64,000 bases of DNA from assembly GCF_030294945.1 (NCBI RefSeq), contig NZ_AP018448.1, positions 10,636,501 through 10,700,500 on the forward strand, written 5' to 3'. Below are positions 30,900 to 38,863 of the stretch, piece by piece. The translations under genes were made by a program, and so were the position numbers. The stretch comes from Streptomyces graminofaciens. Lineage in GTDB: Bacteria > Actinomycetota > Actinomycetes > Streptomycetales > Streptomycetaceae. Every line of letters starts with the position of its first letter. Position 1 is the first letter of the stretch. The notes beneath the pieces were generated by a model that ran no database searches, was not told where the DNA came from, and saw only the letters and a list, made by a program, of their open reading frames with translations.

Positions 30900-31574
30900 A
30901 TGCGCAGCAGGCCCCTCGCGCTTCTCGTCGGCGTCTCCGCTCTCCTGTGGGCGACAGCCGCCCCGGCGCACGCCACCGTCCAGCCCGGTGTCACCTACTC
31001 CGGCGAGGGCACGTTCTACGGCGCGACCGGCGTCGGAAACTGTCTGTACGACGCCACGAGCGTCATCGCCATCGCGGCCCTCAACCACACCGACTACGAG
31101 AACTCCCGTATGTGCGGGGCCCATCTGCGCGTCAAAGGGCCCCGGGGCGAGATCACGGTGAAGATCGTCGACCGCTGCCCGGAGTGCCGCCCCGGAGACA
31201 TCGACCTCGGCGAACAGGCCTTCGCGCGCATCGCCGACCCCGTGGCGGGCCGGGTGCCGATCACCTGGACTCTGGTGAGCCCGGACATCGCCGGCCCCGT
31301 CGCCTACCGCTACAAGGAGGGCTCCTCGCGGTGGTGGTGCGGCATCCAGGTCCGCAACCACCGCAATCCCGTCGCCGGCCTGGAGGTCCGTATCGGCTCG
31401 ACCTGGCGTCCGCTGCCGCGCCAGGAATACAACTACTTCGTCTCGTCGGACGGTACCGGCTGTGGCTCCGACATACGCGTCACCGACATCCACGGCCAGG
31501 CCCTCATCGACACCGGCGTCATGATCACCCCGAATGTCGACCAGCCGGGGCGAGCCCAGTTCGCCAAGCACTGA
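30900..31574 (+). CDS. Bacterial expansin-like protein (DPBB plus C-terminal CBM63-like domain)
   Basis: A 224-residue secreted protein with signal peptide about 1-25 (LALLVGVSALLWATAAPAHA). The N-terminal domain is a double-psi beta barrel with Cys pairs, GEGTFYGATGVGNCLYD and IVDRCPECRPGDIDLGEQAF, the latter holding the conserved Asp of EXLX1-type expansins. The C-terminal half has an aromatic-rich region, RYKEGSSRWWCGIQVRNHRN, fitting a CBM63-like cellulose-binding surface. Expansins loosen cellulose-glucan contacts without hydrolysis. GAAAGG precedes the ATG. It follows the mannanase by 143 bases on the same strand and likely works with it on plant cell walls; it may share the CebR-controlled transcript. 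Confidence 0.85.
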   Translation: MRSRPLALLVGVSALLWATAAPAHATVQPGVTYSGEGTFYGATGVGNCLYDATSVIAIAALNHTDYENSRMCGAHLRVKGPRGEITVKIVDRCPECRPGDIDLGEQAFARIADPVAGRVPITWTLVSPDIAGPVAYRYKEGSSRWWCGIQVRNHRNPVAGLEVRIGSTWRPLPRQEYNYFVSSDGTGCGSDIRVTDIHGQALIDTGVMITPNVDQPGRAQFAKH

Positions 31575-31684
31575 AGGGGCCTTGGCCACGAGGGCGCAGG
31601 CTGCCCCCGTGTGCTCCGCGCGCTCCCCGCGCGTGCCGGTTCACGCCCTGACGGCGAGGTTCCGCCGCCTTTCACACTGAGGTC

Positions 31685-33178
31685 GTGGCGAACACAGAGG
31701 TCATTGTGGTGGGTGCGGGGATGTCCGGGATCGGTGCCGCCGTCAGGCTGCGGCAGGAGGGCTTCGAGGACGTCCTGGTGCTGGAGAGAGCACCGGACCT
31801 GGGCGGCACCTGGCGGGAGAACACCTACCCGGGGTGCGCGTGCGACGTCCCGTCCTCGCTGTACAGCTTCTCCTTCGCCCCGAACCCCGGATGGAGCCGG
31901 CTCTTCGCGGGTCAGCGGGAGATCCACGACTATCTGCGCACGACCGCGCGGCGGCACGGCGTCGGCCCGTCGCTGCGCTTCGGCGTCGAGGTGCGGCAGG
32001 CCCGGTGGGACGAGGGGGAGCGGCGCTGGTACCTGGAGACGAACGACGGCCCGTACAGCGCGGCCGTACTCGTGCTGGCGACCGGCCCCTGGCGACGGCC
32101 GCGTCGCCCCGAGGTGCCGGGGCTGACGGAGTTCGACGGGCCGGTGATGCACACCGCCCGATGGGATCCCTCGGTCCGGCTGACCGGACGGCGGATCGCC
32201 GTGGTGGGCGGCGGGGCCTCCGCGGTGCAGCTCGTCCCCGCGATCCAGGAACGGGCCGCCGACGTGCACGTCTTCCAGCGCACCGCCCACTGGCTGCTGC
32301 CCAAGCCGGATCACGGCATCCCCGGGTGGCTCCGGACACCGGGCGCGCAGCAGGGCCTGCGGGCCGCCCAGTACCGAGTCCAGGAAGGCCTCGGCCACGC
32401 CCTCCGCCATCCCCGGCTCCTACGACCGGTGGAGGCCGCCGCCCGGCTCCATCTGCGTACGGCCGTCCGGGACCCGGGGCTGCGCCGGGCGCTCACCCCG
32501 GACTACCGCCCGGGCTGCAAACGGCTGCTGACCTCCAGCACGTACTACCCCGCGCTGTCCCGTCCCCATGTCCGGCTCCACCCGACCGCCCTGGCCGAGG
32601 TGGACGGAAACCGGGTCATCGGCGCCGACGGCAGCGAGGCCGAGGCCGATGTGCTCGTCCTGGCGACGGGCTTCCACATCGGCGAAGTGCCGCTGGCCGA
32701 AAGCGTGCACGGCCCGCACGGCCGTACGCTCCAGCAGACCTGGGACGGCGACGGCCCCCAGGCATACCTCGGCACCAGCGTCAGCGGCTTCCCGAACCTC
32801 TTCCTCCTCCTCGGCCCGAACGTGCTGACCGGCTCCACCTCCACCCTCACCGTCGTCGAGGGCCAACTGGCCTACCTCACGGCGGCCCTGTCCCACCTGC
32901 GCACCACGGGCCGTGCCGCCCTGGACGTACGGCCCGCCGTACAGACCCGCTTCAACGCCGCCGTCCAGGACGCGCTGCACACCACCGTCTACAACTCCGG
33001 TGGCTGCTCCAGCTATTACCTCAGCCCCAGCGGACGCAACACGTTCTGCTGGCCCTGGTCCACGGGACGCCTCGTCCGCCGCCTGAACAACTTCGACCCG
33101 AACGCCTACGACTGGACACCACCCCCGACCGCCTCGGCGCCGGTCCGCCCGGTGAACGAGGAGGAGATCACCGCATGA
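31685..33178 (+). CDS. Type I Baeyer-Villiger monooxygenase-like flavoprotein
   Basis: A 497-residue NADPH/FAD monooxygenase. The N-terminal FAD Rossmann motif is VVGAGMSGIGAAVRLRQ (about 6-22); FDGPVMHTARW at about 152-162 matches the Baeyer-Villiger fingerprint FxGxxxHxxxW exactly; the NADPH Rossmann motif VVGGGASAVQLVP follows near 175. The GTG start at 31685 has TGAGG close upstream. It overlaps the Rieske oxygenase by ATGA, so the two are translationally coupled and probably act on one substrate, perhaps a ketone or steroid-like compound. C-terminal YLSPSGRNTFCWPWST resembles BVMO/CzcO proteins. Length about 500 is typical. Substrate cannot be assigned. Confidence 0.9.
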   Translation: MANTEVIVVGAGMSGIGAAVRLRQEGFEDVLVLERAPDLGGTWRENTYPGCACDVPSSLYSFSFAPNPGWSRLFAGQREIHDYLRTTARRHGVGPSLRFGVEVRQARWDEGERRWYLETNDGPYSAAVLVLATGPWRRPRRPEVPGLTEFDGPVMHTARWDPSVRLTGRRIAVVGGGASAVQLVPAIQERAADVHVFQRTAHWLLPKPDHGIPGWLRTPGAQQGLRAAQYRVQEGLGHALRHPRLLRPVEAAARLHLRTAVRDPGLRRALTPDYRPGCKRLLTSSTYYPALSRPHVRLHPTALAEVDGNRVIGADGSEAEADVLVLATGFHIGEVPLAESVHGPHGRTLQQTWDGDGPQAYLGTSVSGFPNLFLLLGPNVLTGSTSTLTVVEGQLAYLTAALSHLRTTGRAALDVRPAVQTRFNAAVQDALHTTVYNSGGCSSYYLSPSGRNTFCWPWSTGRLVRRLNNFDPNAYDWTPPPTASAPVRPVNEEEITA

Positions 33179-34236
33179 GACGTCGGCGCGGTCGCACGCG
33201 CTCCTACGACCGCGAACTTCACGACCGCCTCCGCCCCGCCGCCGGCGACGCTCAGGAACCCGTGCCGGCCGGCTGGTACTTCGCCCGCTTCAGCAGCCAC
33301 CTGCAGCGCGGCGAAGTGGTCCCGGTGACGTACATGAGCAGGCAGTACGCGCTGTTCCGGACCGACGACGGGCGGCTCGGCATGCTCGACAGCCAGTGCT
33401 GCCACATGGGAGCGGACCTCAGCCGGTGCGGGCAGGTCGGCGGGGAGCACCTCGTCTGCGGCTTCCACGCCTGGGAGTTCGACACGGCAGGCGTCTGCCG
33501 GAAGATTCCCGGAGCGGACCGCATCCCATCGCGGGCCGCGCAGCGGACCGTTCCGGTGACCGAACGGGCCGGGATCATCTGGTTCTGGCACGGGCCGGGC
33601 CCCGAACAGCCCCTGACCGGCCTGGAATTCGCCGAGGACCGGAGCCGCCACCTGTACCTGGCGGGCCATGTGCTCGTCTGCCACACCAATCTGCTCCCCG
33701 TCAGCGAGCACGTCACCGACGTCGCGCACTGGCCGTACACACACAGTCCCGGGCGCCGGATGGCCTCCGTCATCCTCCGCGACGAGGGCCGGCACTTCTC
33801 GTTCCGGATCCAGCCCGCCGACCCGGACGGCACCCGGGTGAACCACTTCCGCCCTTACGCCCTGGCTTCGATGGTGAACCCCACCACCGCCCTGGTCACC
33901 CCGCTACGGGGCCCGGAACCCGACGCCACACCACCTCCCATGGCCTTCCTCGCGGCCGTGAGCCCCGTACGGCCCGGAGTCACGATCGCGACGTGGGGCC
34001 TGATCGTCCGCAAGCTCGGCCCCGACTGGCTGCTGTGGCCGGTCAACCGGCTCTGGGCGGCCTTCCTGTGGCGCCTGGTACGACGCAACCACCGTGCGGA
34101 CTTCGACATCCTGCGCTGGATGCGCCCGGTGGCCAAGGACCTGTGGTCGGCGGCCGACGGCTCCACCGTCCGCGCGTACCGCCGCTTCTACCGCCGCAAC
34201 CTGCCGCCACCGGGGCAGGACACATCCGACGGCTGA
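33175..34236 (+). CDS. Rieske non-heme iron oxygenase (KshA/VanA-like)
   Basis: A 353-residue oxygenase component. The N-terminal Rieske cluster motif is CCHMG (C-x-H) and CGFHAW (C-x2-H) at about 76-106, binding a [2Fe-2S] centre. The catalytic mononuclear iron site follows as EHVTDVAHWPYTH at about 178-190, giving the D-x2-H-x4-H pattern. This makes it a complete terminal oxygenase, not a ferredoxin. It resembles 3-ketosteroid-9-alpha-hydroxylase-type enzymes, but specificity is not readable. A reductase is not encoded nearby. ATG overlaps the BVMO stop. A hydrophobic region near 270-300 (WLLWPVNRLWAAFLW) could associate with the membrane. Confidence 0.88.
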   Translation: MRRRRGRTRSYDRELHDRLRPAAGDAQEPVPAGWYFARFSSHLQRGEVVPVTYMSRQYALFRTDDGRLGMLDSQCCHMGADLSRCGQVGGEHLVCGFHAWEFDTAGVCRKIPGADRIPSRAAQRTVPVTERAGIIWFWHGPGPEQPLTGLEFAEDRSRHLYLAGHVLVCHTNLLPVSEHVTDVAHWPYTHSPGRRMASVILRDEGRHFSFRIQPADPDGTRVNHFRPYALASMVNPTTALVTPLRGPEPDATPPPMAFLAAVSPVRPGVTIATWGLIVRKLGPDWLLWPVNRLWAAFLWRLVRRNHRADFDILRWMRPVAKDLWSAADGSTVRAYRRFYRRNLPPPGQDTSDG

Positions 34237-34262
34237 CACGGCGACGGCCGGACGCCATGCGC

Positions 34263-35096
34263 TCAGGCCCGGCCCGCGAGGAACTCCCGGGCGCCGCGCA
34301 GCGCGGTGCGCAGGTGGCGCTGGGTGGTGCGGCTGTCCATGCGGACGTCAAGTGCCGACCGGAGAGGGCTGTCGGTCAGACGTCCGGTGGGCAGGAGGGA
34401 GGGGTCGAGTCCGTCGCGACGGGCGATGAGGACGCCGAGTTCATGGCGGCTCAGGGCGTCCGCGCCCCCGAGGTGCCGAACCCCGGACTCCTCGGACACG
34501 GCCAGTTCCAGCAGCGCGGCGGCCAGGTCGGAGACGTGCACCGGGCAGCGTACGACGTCGGTGAACAGCACTCCGGCGCGCGTGCCGGCGGCGAGGTCGT
34601 GCACGTGGCGTTCATGGACGGACAGGTCTCGGCCGGCGCCGATGATCAGCGAGGTACGGGCCACCACCGCGTGCGGTGCCAGCAGCCGCACGCCGGTCTC
34701 GGCCGCGGCCTTCGCGGCGCCGTAGGGCGTGACGGGATCGGGCAGGCAGGTCTCGTCGTAGGGACTCCGGTCGCCCGAGAACACGGCGTCGCTGGACACA
34801 TGGACCAGGCGGCAGCTCCGCTCCGCGACGGCCATCGCCACCCGCACCGCGCCCTCGGCGGTGACCGCCCAGTCGGCCCCGCCGCTCGACGCGTTGACAA
34901 CGACCGAGGGGGCCACATCGGCCAGTACCCCGGTCACCCGGGCGGGGTCCCGGACGTCGAGGGCATGCCAGGCCACGTCGGCGGCCGTACCCGGACGGGT
35001 GACGTACGTCGCCGCCGTGTCGTGTCCCGCCGCCGTGGCCCGGCGCGCCAACTCGGTGCCCAGGAACCCGCTTCCGCCGATGATCAGAATTTTCAT
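34263..35096 (-). CDS. NAD(P)-dependent sugar-nucleotide reductase-like protein (RmlD family)
   Basis: A 277-residue extended SDR of the dTDP-4-dehydrorhamnose reductase type. The Rossmann motif is IIGGSGFLGTELARR (about 5-19), and the catalytic YGAAK is at about 128-132 after VHVSSDAVFSGDRSPY. In RmlD the enzyme reduces a 4-keto sugar nucleotide, but no rhamnose genes are nearby, so it may act on another carbonyl. It converges on the Rieske gene with 26 bases between. Single-gene unit; the ATG lacks a clear Shine-Dalgarno sequence. Confidence 0.85.
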   Translation of the reverse strand: MKILIIGGSGFLGTELARRATAAGHDTAATYVTRPGTAADVAWHALDVRDPARVTGVLADVAPSVVVNASSGGADWAVTAEGAVRVAMAVAERSCRLVHVSSDAVFSGDRSPYDETCLPDPVTPYGAAKAAAETGVRLLAPHAVVARTSLIIGAGRDLSVHERHVHDLAAGTRAGVLFTDVVRCPVHVSDLAAALLELAVSEESGVRHLGGADALSRHELGVLIARRDGLDPSLLPTGRLTDSPLRSALDVRMDSRTTQRHLRTALRGAREFLAGRA

Positions 35097-35278
35097 GGCG
35101 TGACACGGTACGGGGCGCCCGCTCGCGCCGTCGGGTCAGCGGCGCAGGTCCGTCACCTGCACGGCCGGGGCGCTCGCGATCTCCGCCCGCGTGAAGCGCC
35201 CGGCAGCCCTTGCCGCCCTCGCAGCCGGACAGGGGGATGCCGGCCCACTTCGGTACTTCGCCCAGTTCGGTGTCGGCC

Positions 35279-35842
35279 TCAGGAGTCCTTGCCGCGTCCG
35301 CTCACCGCGTCGCGCATACGGTCGACGAGGCCGAGGCCGGGCGCCAGGATCCTGTTGGCCGGGGGCTTGGCGGGGGCCGCCGGGTGAGGGCGGGTGGGTG
35401 CCGTCTTCTTGGCCCGGCGGACCTTCTCGCCGAGGTCGTCCAGCATCTCGGTGGAACAGGACTTGTCCAACCGCGGGAAGAGGTTGCTCTCCTCGTCCCG
35501 CACGTGGCGCCTGATCTCGGCCATGAGCTGGGCGATCAGCTGGTCGAACTCGGGGTCGTCGGCGTCGCACCGCTCCAGATCCTTCATGGTGCGCTCGGCC
35601 TCGGCATGGTCCTCCAGCTCCCGGTCGGTGAGCGCGTCACCGTTGTCCACATGCTCGCGGACCGCCGGATAGAGGTATTCCTCCTCCGCGACGGAATGCC
35701 GTACCAGTTCGATGGTGACCAGGTCGGTGTATTCCTTGCGCTGCGGGTCGCCGGACGGCAATTGCTCGATCTTGCCGAAGAGTTCTTCCACTTCCCGGTG
35801 GTCGGCCTTCAATTCCTCGATGACGTCTCCGCCGTGTCCCAT
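35279..35842 (-). CDS. Hemerythrin HHE-domain protein
   Basis: A 187-residue protein with an HHE cation-binding four-helix bundle: ELKADHREVEELFGKIEQLP, IELVRHSVAEEEYLYPAVREH and AQLMAEIRRHVRDEESNLFP hold the His/Glu ligands for a diiron site. The last 50 residues are a basic, proline-rich tail (KKTAPTRPHPAAPAKPP) outside the fold. Such proteins bind oxygen or NO or buffer iron during stress. GGAAAGGGG precedes the ATG. It is divergent from a hypothetical gene with a 13-bp palindrome between them. Confidence 0.9.
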   Translation of the reverse strand: MGHGGDVIEELKADHREVEELFGKIEQLPSGDPQRKEYTDLVTIELVRHSVAEEEYLYPAVREHVDNGDALTDRELEDHAEAERTMKDLERCDADDPEFDQLIAQLMAEIRRHVRDEESNLFPRLDKSCSTEMLDDLGEKVRRAKKTAPTRPHPAAPAKPPANRILAPGLGLVDRMRDAVSGRGKDS

Positions 35843-35923
35843 TCGGTCGCCCCTTTCCTGAGTGTCCCGGCCGTGCGTTCCGGTCCGGACCTTGCGGAGG
35901 TCAGTGAAACCCTTTCGGAGTCG

Positions 35924-35936
35924 AATACGTCGTATT
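35924..35936. promoter_or_regulatory. 13-bp palindrome between hemerythrin and hypothetical genes
   Basis: AATACGTCGTATT is a perfect palindrome around a single central T, 82 bases upstream of the hemerythrin start in an AT-richer patch. It could be an operator for either divergent gene. No regulator gene is adjacent. Confidence 0.4.
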
Positions 35937-35999
35937 GACGTCCCGGTGAGTCAGCGCGACAGAGCGAGAGGGTGATGTGGCCGAGGACACGTCCATTCC

Positions 36000-36599
36000 G
36001 TGGCCTGCGTCATTTCCGGGCCGATGGCGCCCGGCTACGTTTATCGGCCGCACCCCCCACTACCCACGGACGGCCCAGTGCTCGCAGATCTCTCCCCGCT
36101 CATAGCGGCGACCACCCAGTGGCTGACGCGCGCCTATCCGGCGGGCGGCGGCGCGCTGGACGGCGCGCTCTGCGAGGCGCAGGCCCGCCAAGCCGTCACC
36201 GTGGCCGCCTGGCTGCGCTATCCGACGCCGCTGGACGCCGGCCTCGTGGACATGGTGGGGCCGGGCGGATCCGACCGGCTCGACTGGATCACCGGCTCCG
36301 ACGAGGCACCGACACCGGACGACCACGCGTGGCGGACCTGGGTGGACGAGGTCGTCGCCAGCTGGGCGGCCTGCCTGCTCACCGACCCCGCGCTGGCCCG
36401 CGCGGCCGTGGCCGCACTCACCGACTCCGTCCACACGGCCGGTTCGCCGGTCGACTTCCGGCGCCTCCTCGCACCGGACGAGCGCGACCGGCGCGCGGCC
36501 GCGCTGCTGCGCCATCCCGACCTTCTCGCCCCCGTCGCGCAGGTGCATCACGCCGGCCTGCTCGCCGAGCTGGAGCCGGGGCAGTCGCTGACGGGCTGA
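36000..36599 (+). CDS. Hypothetical protein, alpha-helical
   Basis: An open frame of up to 199 residues with good codon bias but no family I recognise. It is mostly helical and acidic: PLIAATTQWLTRAYPAGGGA, AQARQAVTVAAWLRYPTPLD, WVDEVVASWAACLLTDPALA. No signal peptide or membrane helix is present. The start is uncertain: GTG at 36000 gives the longest form; ATG at 36024 (MAPGYVYRPHPPLP) or GTG at 36078 (VLADLSPLIAATT) are alternatives and none has a strong Shine-Dalgarno sequence. It ends 27 bases from the convergent esterase gene. Function unknown. Confidence 0.55.
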   Translation: MACVISGPMAPGYVYRPHPPLPTDGPVLADLSPLIAATTQWLTRAYPAGGGALDGALCEAQARQAVTVAAWLRYPTPLDAGLVDMVGPGGSDRLDWITGSDEAPTPDDHAWRTWVDEVVASWAACLLTDPALARAAVAALTDSVHTAGSPVDFRRLLAPDERDRRAAALLRHPDLLAPVAQVHHAGLLAELEPGQSLTG

Positions 36600-36626
36600 G
36601 CCTCGCGGCGCACCGCGAAAGTACCG

Positions 36627-37751
36627 CTACCAGCGCAGCGGCAGGCCCGCGAGGTGGCGGTCGAGCAGCCCGGAGACGATCCGGTGATCGTTGAGCGAGG
36701 GATGCCAGTCGCAGCCCAGGTGGTCCAGGCCCGGGTCGTCGTAGTACCAGTGGCTGACCCGGTCGTCGCCCCGTCGCCGCCGCTCCTGGACGATCCGCAG
36801 GGTGGCGTCCGTGAACGCGGTGGTGTTCCACAGATAGGTGGCGCCGACCACGACGAACGGCCGGGGGCCGTAGCGGGCGCGCAGCTTGTCGAGGAAGCCG
36901 TGGTACGCGCTCTCGTAGGCGGTGACCAGCTCGTCCGGCGTGGTCCAGCGTTCGCCGGGATTGAGCGGCGTCGAGAAGTCGTTGATGCCCAGCCCGACCA
37001 CGACGACCTGTGGCCGCCAGCTGTCCGGTCTCCGCCAGACATCGCCCTCGACATTCAGCAGGGCACGGTCGTAGTACGTGCGGAAGTCGGTGCCGGGATC
37101 GCCGCCGTTGTAATTGCGGACCATTCCACGGCCGGAAAAGGCGTTGATCTGGAGGTCGGCGTCGAGCTTTCGGGCGGTGAGGGCGCCGAAGGTCAGATCG
37201 GCGTTGCTGTTCCGGTTCACCCCGCCATTGGCCGAACAGTCACGGGTGTCGGACACATTGCCGTATCCGGCGGTGAACGAGTCGCCGATGAACTCGATCT
37301 GCCGGCTCCGCGCCCGGGGTCTCGGGAGAATCGCTCCGCCGGGAGCCGCGACGAATCCACCGAAGCGGCCCGCCGCCCACGGGCTCTCCGTCCGTTTGAC
37401 GACCCGCACACCGTGCCCGGTGTCGGCGAGGCCGTCGACCCACGAGACGGTCCGCCCCGGCGTCACCAGGGTGGCGACGGTCGTTCCGTCGATCTGGACG
37501 TCGTAGTCGTTGTCGGCGTCGTCGAGGACGATCCCGACCCCGGTCCCGCGGAACCGTCCCTCGAAGCAGACGCCGGGCCAGGTGTACTGGACGAACCCGT
37601 CGGCGGCCCTCTTGACCCGGCCCACCGTGTGGAAGCGGGCCCGTGCGCCGCCGGCCGCCCGCGCGGGGGAGGCGACAGCGGTGACGGCGCCCGCGGCGGC
37701 GGCCGTGACCAACGCCCTTCGGGACATCCCGGGTAACGGAGGCGTGTGCAT
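36627..37751 (-). CDS. Secreted SGNH carbohydrate acetylesterase (CE2-like)
   Basis: A 374-residue exported esterase. Residues 1-33 are a signal with a twin-Arg (MSRRALVTAAAAGAVTAVAS). An N-terminal jelly-roll-like domain (about 38-145) precedes the SGNH hydrolase domain: block I GDSFTAGYG with nucleophile Ser about 158, block II around the Gly in NAFSGRGM, block III GLGINDFS with Asn about 257, and block V DWHPS with Asp about 348 and His about 350. This order is typical of CE2 acetyl esterases that remove acetyl groups from xylan, mannan or cello-oligomers. ATG 37749-37751 preceded by AAGGGATGG. A perfect 20-bp palindrome containing the CebR box lies 32 bases upstream, so it is likely coregulated with the mannanase. 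Confidence 0.88.
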   Translation of the reverse strand: MHTPPLPGMSRRALVTAAAAGAVTAVASPARAAGGARARFHTVGRVKRAADGFVQYTWPGVCFEGRFRGTGVGIVLDDADNDYDVQIDGTTVATLVTPGRTVSWVDGLADTGHGVRVVKRTESPWAAGRFGGFVAAPGGAILPRPRARSRQIEFIGDSFTAGYGNVSDTRDCSANGGVNRNSNADLTFGALTARKLDADLQINAFSGRGMVRNYNGGDPGTDFRTYYDRALLNVEGDVWRRPDSWRPQVVVVGLGINDFSTPLNPGERWTTPDELVTAYESAYHGFLDKLRARYGPRPFVVVGATYLWNTTAFTDATLRIVQERRRRGDDRVSHWYYDDPGLDHLGCDWHPSLNDHRIVSGLLDRHLAGLPLRW

Positions 37752-37782
37752 GTGTTGGCCATCCCTTCGACAGCGAATGCAA

Positions 37783-37802
37783 ATGTGGGAGCGCTCCCAC
37801 AT
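37783..37802 (-). promoter_or_regulatory. CebR-type operator upstream of the acetylesterase
   Basis: ATGTGGGAGCGCTCCCACAT is a perfect 20-bp palindrome with TGGGAGCGCTCCCA at its centre, the same 14-mer as at the mannanase promoter. It lies 32 bases before the esterase ATG. No convincing -35/-10 pair with normal spacing was found. Confidence 0.82.
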
Positions 37803-37942
37803 GGCATGCGCTATCGAAGGTGACCGCCACACGCGGCGCCGTCAACCCCTCGCGACGACATCCGTCCCGGGCCCGGTGGCCGCTCGGTGGCCACCGGGCC
37901 GTGAGGTGGCCACCGAGCCGGGGGTGTGGTCGCCGTGCGCCG

Positions 37943-38863
37943 CTACTCCTTCCTCAGGACGATGTCGAAGCCCGCCGACGTCCACGGGCCGTCGAGACCG
38001 CGGCCGTCCGGCGTCGGCGTGCCGGCCTCATGCCGCTCGAAGGGGCGGACGAGCGACTCCTTCACGCCGAACACCGAGTCACTGTCCAGGTAGGGGTCGC
38101 CCGCGACGAAGATGTGCGTGATGAGCGGGTGGAAGCCGGGTGCCGTCACCTTGAAGTGGAGGTGCGGGGCCCGCATCGGGGAGCGCCCGGCCCGCTCCAG
38201 GAGCCGGCCGACCGGCCCGTCGTCCGGGATCGGGTACGGCGTCGGGGTGAGCCCCCAGAAGCGGTAACGTCCCTCGGCGTCGGTGAACAGATGGGCGCGC
38301 CCGGCGAGTCCGCCGCCGTCGTACTGGACGTCGTACATTCCGTCGTCGTCGGCCTCCCACACCTCGACACGTGCCCCGGCGACCGGGTCGCCGTAGGTGT
38401 CCGTGACCGTGCCGGTGATCCACGACGGTTCGCCGCTCGCGCCGCCCGCGATGTCCCCGCCGAGTTCGATCTCCGGCGAGTCCTGGACGAAGAACGGGCC
38501 GAGAACCGTGGACTCCGTCGCCTCGGCCAGGGAGTGTTGCGAAAGTCCCGTCGTCCGCCCGGAGGGCGGGCCCTGCGGGGCTTCCGCAACACTCCCTGGG
38601 CCCGCCTCGTTCACCGCGACCGTGAGCATCGAGATGCCGAGGACGTCAGAGAGGAGGACGAACTCCTGGCGCGTGTCCGTGGTGATGTGCCCCGCCGCCG
38701 TCAGGAAGCCGATCGCCGCCGACCATTCGTCCTCGGTGAGCCGCGTCTCGCGCACGAACGCGTGGGCGTGCCGGACGAGCGCCCGCGTCAGCTCGCGGAA
38801 CCGGTCGTCCCGCGCGGTCTCGAAGCTCGCGACGACTTTGTCGGTCAGCTCCTGTTCAGTCAT
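37943..38863 (-). CDS. tsdC: Hydroxyquinol 1,2-dioxygenase (intradiol), with an in-frame repeat insertion
   Basis: A 306-residue intradiol ring-cleavage dioxygenase that opens hydroxyquinol to maleylacetate. The N-terminal dimerisation helices are followed by the beta-sandwich with iron ligands Tyr about 177 (DGMYDVQY), Tyr about 210 (PTPYPIP), and His about 234 and 236 (APHLHFKV). The best-fitting pathway is resorcinol/gamma-resorcylate degradation because decarboxylase, resorcinol hydroxylase and maleylacetate reductase genes sit in the same operon. Residues about 89-113 (SVAEAPQGPPSGRTTGLSQH region) are encoded by a 73-bp palindromic repeat between the linker and the conserved TVLGPFFV, leaving the frame intact. 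It is the last operon gene, overlapping the reductase by 8 bases (ATGACTGA). Confidence 0.9.
   Translation of the reverse strand: MTEQELTDKVVASFETARDDRFRELTRALVRHAHAFVRETRLTEDEWSAAIGFLTAAGHITTDTRQEFVLLSDVLGISMLTVAVNEAGPGSVAEAPQGPPSGRTTGLSQHSLAEATESTVLGPFFVQDSPEIELGGDIAGGASGEPSWITGTVTDTYGDPVAGARVEVWEADDDGMYDVQYDGGGLAGRAHLFTDAEGRYRFWGLTPTPYPIPDDGPVGRLLERAGRSPMRAPHLHFKVTAPGFHPLITHIFVAGDPYLDSDSVFGVKESLVRPFERHEAGTPTPDGRGLDGPWTSAGFDIVLRKE
38527..38599. repeat. 73-bp palindromic repeat inside the dioxygenase gene
   Basis: Perfect 15-bp outer arms CCAGGGAGTGTTGCG (38527-38541) and CGCAACACTCCCTGG (38585-38599). The interior pairs further: CCGCCC and GGGCGG flank GGA. The 33-base core at 38546-38578 matches 2098-2130 of the larger element with a single difference, whereas the outer arms differ. 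It sits inside the coding sequence without a stop codon. Confidence 0.8.

Noticed and set aside
35136..35570. 144-residue minus-strand frame next to the hemerythrin gene
   Set aside because: It overlaps the hemerythrin gene in another frame; only the last 20 residues look protein-like, too little to call.
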